From Palsa-1447 sp964509885 (lineage in GTDB: Bacteria > Verrucomicrobiota > Verrucomicrobiia > Opitutales > Opitutaceae), in contig CAZDZL010000003.1 in assembly GCA_964509885.1 (NCBI GenBank), forward strand, positions 1 to 64,000: a stretch of 64,000 nucleotides of DNA. Direction: 5' to 3'. The notes under the pieces are model-generated. The model saw only the letters and a program-made list of their open reading frames with translations. It was not told the DNA's origin and searched no databases. The position numbers and the translations under genes are program-made. Below are positions 61,003 to 64,000 of the stretch, piece by piece. Within the stretch, counting starts at the first letter, position 1. Every line of letters starts with the position of its first letter.

Positions 61003-63324
61003 TCATAGCAGCGGGGCGTTGTTCGCCGGGTCCGAGACCATCTCCTTGAACCGCGGGTCGTCCTGAAGCGGACGGAAGCTGACTCGCACGAAATTCACGT
61101 TCGCCCCGAAGGGCACCCGGAAGAGCCGCTTCAGCTCGGCCAGGGACCGCTCCTTCTCCCCGGCCCAGGCCAGGGCCAGCGCGCATGTGACCGAGTTCTG
61201 CGGCGCGTTGATCGCATCGCGCGACTCCGGAAGGAGCTCGGCGGATTTCTGTGCGGAGCGGAGTGAATCCTCCTTTTCGCCCAGGATCGCCTGCGCCAGG
61301 GCAAGATTGGCCCAGAGTTCCGCGTTGTTCGGCTGGCGGATCATGGCCTCCTTCATCTGCGCCACCGCTTCTGCGGACCTACTCCGCGCCGAAGCCATGT
61401 CGCCCGACTCGGCGAGGACGTCCGCGGCGGTCGCGTCCTGGCTCCAGTGAACATCCTGCGTATTGCCGTCAAAATACCGCTGCTCACGGTCCAAGCGGAT
61501 GAACTCGGGCCAGTCGCCAGCCGCAGAAGCGTTCAGCTCCCTGAGGTACAGGAAGAGGCTCTTGTCCGCGTCGGCAACCGACCGTTGGGCGAAGGCCTTC
61601 ATTTCGGCGGTCGACCCATTTGCCATGTAGGCACCCTGGCAATACCCCCAGGCCGCCTCAAGGTCCTCGGGATGCGCGTCGCTGTATTTTCCGCCCAGAT
61701 CCTTGGCCTCGCCGTACACGTGGTTGTTCACAAGGGTTTCAGCCAGGGAAGAGACGTACTGGTGGTTGGCCGGGTCGAGGCTGAGACCGCGCCTCAGATT
61801 GGGGATCGCGTCCGCAAACCGGCCCTGGCGCCTCTGGATCAGGCCAAGCGAATAGAAGACCACGGCCTCGTTCGGCCGCAATTGCTCGAGGCGCATGTAT
61901 TGCTCGGTGGCCCGGGCATAGTCGCGGTAGCCGTAATAGTAGTAGTCCCCAAGCCCCTCTATGACGGACGGATCGTCGGGCGCCACGCGAACGGCGTTGT
62001 CGATCGCCTCCTTGGCCAGCCGCAGCTTGTCCTGAGTTCGCGCATCCCCGAAATACTCGAACGCCCGCACGGACGCGAGTTCGGCCCACGCCTGGGCAAA
62101 GTTGGGGTCGAGGCGCACAGCCTTCTCGAGAAGCTCGACCTGGGATTCATGCACCCCCAGCGTCGCCGTGCTTCGAATGTGGCGCGCCTTCAGGTAGTCG
62201 TCGTAAGCCTCGGTGTTCTCGGTGGGGCGCCGGGCGAGGAGCACCTTCGTCTCGGGTGACAGGACGGATTGAAGGGCGTCGGCTATCGCCTGGGCGAGCT
62301 CCCCCTGGATCGCAAAGATGTCGTTCAAGTCGCGGTCGTAGGCCTTGGCCCATACGTGCTCGTCCGTCCGCGCGTCGATGAGCTGGCCCGTGACCCGCAC
62401 CTTCTTGCCCTCGCGCCGCACGCTGCCCTCGAGCACGTAGGCGACGCCCAGCTCCTTGCCGATCTGCTTGATGGACTTCGTGGTGTCCCTGTACTGCATG
62501 ACCGAGGTGCGCGAGACGACGTGGAGGTCCTTTATGAAGGAGAGGTTCGTGAGGACGTCCTCGTGCACGCCGTCGCTGAAAAACGCGTTACCCTTGTCCT
62601 CGCTCATGTTCTCGAATGGAAGGACCGCCACCGACTTGGGGTCGACGGCGTCCGCGGGAGGGGCAGCGGGGGGCACGGCCGACGGCGCCGCCGCGACGGC
62701 AGCCGGGGCCGCTGCGGAAGGGACCGGGCGCCTCAGGACCACGATGGCTCCGATAGCCGCCACGAGGACGGCGGCGATCGCGACGATCACAAGCGCCTTG
62801 TTGCCGGACGCTCGCGGCACGGCACCCGAGGTCGTTTGCGGCGCCGACACCCGTACGGATCCCGGAGAATCCATCATGCGCCTGATCTGGCCGACGAACT
62901 GGGGCGTCGGGAGCGATCCCGGTAGCCGGATCCACTGCACGCGAAGGAATTCGGCCGGCACGATGGCCGCCCCCTCGGGGGTCTCGTCCACGACAACGGG
63001 CACGAGGAAGGGGACCCCCTCGGCCATGAGGTGGGTCCGCTCGACAGCCAGCTTCCATTCCAGGCGGAAATATCCCTCGCCGCGGGCCTGCGTGCGCCCC
63101 GAGATGATGGGCACAAAGAGGGCGCATTCCTTGATCTGCCTTCGGATCATCTTGTCCCAGACGTCGCCCCCGCGCAGCTCGCTCTGGTCGAACCAGACCT
63201 CGACGCCCTGGCTGCGCAGGGCATCGGCAATGCGCTGCGCCGCCGCAGTGTCCTCGCGCGCGTAGCTCAGGAACACCGCGCGGTGCGCCGGGGCGTCGGT
63301 TGAATCTGGAGAAGCGCTGGACAT
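61003..63324 (-). CDS. TIR - transmembrane - TolB-like - TPR protein
   Basis: 773 residues. A TIR domain (about 14-140: HRAVFLSYAREDTAAA, VWFDQSELRGGDVW, CALFVPIIS) has Glu89 in FRLEWKLAVE at the place of the catalytic glutamate of NAD-cleaving TIRs. One helix (about 176-198) and an Ala/Pro linker follow. A TolB-like domain (231-345: SVAVLPFENMSEDKGNAFFS, YVLEGSVRREG, AYDRDLNDIF) and about ten TPR units (380-770) make up the rest. TIR is cytoplasmic and the rest external, or the reverse, so topology is unresolved. The architecture parallels CadC/adenylate-cyclase-type TolB-TPR proteins with TIR as the N-terminal effector. Divergent from a SLOG-like gene. Confidence 0.88.
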   Translation of the reverse strand: MSSASPDSTDAPAHRAVFLSYAREDTAAAQRIADALRSQGVEVWFDQSELRGGDVWDKMIRRQIKECALFVPIISGRTQARGEGYFRLEWKLAVERTHLMAEGVPFLVPVVVDETPEGAAIVPAEFLRVQWIRLPGSLPTPQFVGQIRRMMDSPGSVRVSAPQTTSGAVPRASGNKALVIVAIAAVLVAAIGAIVVLRRPVPSAAAPAAVAAAPSAVPPAAPPADAVDPKSVAVLPFENMSEDKGNAFFSDGVHEDVLTNLSFIKDLHVVSRTSVMQYRDTTKSIKQIGKELGVAYVLEGSVRREGKKVRVTGQLIDARTDEHVWAKAYDRDLNDIFAIQGELAQAIADALQSVLSPETKVLLARRPTENTEAYDDYLKARHIRSTATLGVHESQVELLEKAVRLDPNFAQAWAELASVRAFEYFGDARTQDKLRLAKEAIDNAVRVAPDDPSVIEGLGDYYYYGYRDYARATEQYMRLEQLRPNEAVVFYSLGLIQRRQGRFADAIPNLRRGLSLDPANHQYVSSLAETLVNNHVYGEAKDLGGKYSDAHPEDLEAAWGYCQGAYMANGSTAEMKAFAQRSVADADKSLFLYLRELNASAAGDWPEFIRLDREQRYFDGNTQDVHWSQDATAADVLAESGDMASARSRSAEAVAQMKEAMIRQPNNAELWANLALAQAILGEKEDSLRSAQKSAELLPESRDAINAPQNSVTCALALAWAGEKERSLAELKRLFRVPFGANVNFVRVSFRPLQDDPRFKEMVSDPANNAPLL

Positions 63325-63455
63325 TGTCAGCCAAAGGCTAGCGCAATCGCCCCCTCGATCCAGCCAATTAAGGCGAACGCCGCCAAACGGGGATCGGAGC
63401 GGGCGCCTTGGACGTTGACAGGTGGCGGCAGCCGTCGGTCACACTGGCGAAGACA

Positions 63456-64000
63456 ATGAGTCTCGAGTCCGAAATACCCCTGTTCCACGTGGTCGGCTTC
63501 TCGGGACACCGGCAGATCGCCGACCCCTCTGGGCTGGGGCGCGCCATCGCCACCGCCCTGGGATCCCTGCGCAAGCAGGCGCCTGGGGAATGGCTCGGCC
63601 TCTCCTCCGTCGCGGAGGGCGGCGACCTGCTCTTCGTCGCGCAGGCCCGCGAGCTCGGGATGGCGTGGCATGCCATCCTGCCGATGCCGAAGGCCGAATT
63701 CGCAAAGGACTTCACTCCGCCCGAGTGGACGGCGGTCGAGGAGACGCTCGAGCACGCCGAGCACGTCAGGATCATCACCGAGAACGGGACCCGCGAGGAC
63801 GCCTACCTCGACTGCGGCATGGCGACCGTCGACGGCGCCGACGTCCTCCTCGCGGTCTGGGACGGCGAGCCGGCCCGGGGACGGGGGGGCACCGCCGACG
63901 TGGTCTCGTACGCGAGGTCCATCGGCAAGCCGCTTGTCCTCATCGACGCGAACACGTTCAAGGTGAGCCGCGAGAACCTCGAGAAGCTCGAGCGCACGGA
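63456..64000 (+). CDS. SLOG-like nucleotide-binding protein (partial, runs off window)
   Basis: At least 181 residues from the ATG at 63456; no stop before the window end. The sequence reads VVGFSGHRQI (12-21), LSSVAEGGDLLF (49-60), LPMPKAEFAKDF (75-86) and VDGADVLLAVWDGEPARGRG with GGTADVVSYAR (125-154). This pattern of an N-terminal SGHR strand, an AEGGD segment and a VWDG...GRGGT loop is that of the SLOG/DprA-related Rossmann family, which senses or processes nucleotide signals in bacterial conflict systems. The missing C-terminus may carry the effector. It is divergent from the TIR gene, with 131 bases between. Confidence 0.75.
   Translation, partial: MSLESEIPLFHVVGFSGHRQIADPSGLGRAIATALGSLRKQAPGEWLGLSSVAEGGDLLFVAQARELGMAWHAILPMPKAEFAKDFTPPEWTAVEETLEHAEHVRIITENGTREDAYLDCGMATVDGADVLLAVWDGEPARGRGGTADVVSYARSIGKPLVLIDANTFKVSRENLEKLERT

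Noticed and set aside
63415..63420. TTGACA as -35 of the SLOG-like gene
   Set aside because: The hexamer is perfect, but no -10 occurs at 16-18 bases and the start codon follows too closely for a normal leader.

Overview
The window is GC-rich (roughly 70% by eye, not computed) and densely coded on both strands. The gene set suggests a heterotrophic, polysaccharide-degrading member of Verrucomicrobiota, probably Opitutaceae-like. The pointers are secreted proteins built from Ig, HAF-type and propeller-like repeats, C-terminal repeats of the type 'LIxGFxVSG...ILVRGxGP', several glycoside hydrolases with sugar-acid catabolism, exported lipoproteins and TMTC-like TPR membrane proteins. This is inference from gene content; there is no rRNA or other phylogenetic marker here. 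No complete tRNA or rRNA gene, transposase, integrase or CRISPR array was seen.

Layout. 1-1.7 kb: an MFS transporter bracketed by two imperfect copies of a tRNA 3'-end-like sequence. 1.9-13.4 kb: surface and exported functions, namely a 1,812-residue secreted protein that is an internal tandem duplication, an exported carbon-nitrogen hydrolase, a GH127 beta-L-arabinofuranosidase, a small lipoprotein and an ice-binding-type (DUF3494) protein with a collagen-like linker. 13.7-15.7 kb: small exported protein, ECF sigma factor and RskA-type anti-sigma factor. 15.7-26.5 kb: TMTC-like TPR membrane protein, HtrA-type protease, DUF2298-like membrane protein, luciferase-like oxidoreductase, membrane-anchored Ser/Thr kinase, His-rich lipoprotein, cupin, ThuA-like protein and sialate O-acetylesterase. 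26.5-32.3 kb: complete RND tripartite efflux operon. 32.5-35.3 kb: hybrid sensor kinase and TMEM175-type channel.

35.4-43.9 kb is a tightly packed deoxysugar catabolic operon: Gfo/Idh dehydrogenase, mutarotase, lactonase, SDR, L-fuconate dehydratase, three-part sugar ABC importer and HAD hydrolase, closed by a convincing terminator. After a YqeY-like gene come a GH27 alpha-galactosidase and a GH29 alpha-L-fucosidase. Together they outline fucose release, import and non-phosphorylative oxidation. 47.3-49.7 kb: GT9 glycosyltransferase and a periplasmic nucleoside permease-type protein. 49.9-53.5 kb: panB-panC-coaBC-coaX, a pantothenate/CoA operon. 53.6-60.4 kb: cardiolipin synthase, VKOR-thioredoxin fusion, lipoprotein, zinc-ribbon miniprotein, Tat-exported TIM-barrel protein, flavin reductase and ClC antiporter. 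60.4-64 kb: apt and a TIR-TM-TolB-TPR protein, divergent from a SLOG-like nucleotide-binding protein that runs off the right edge. This last pair is the most defence-like signal in the window.
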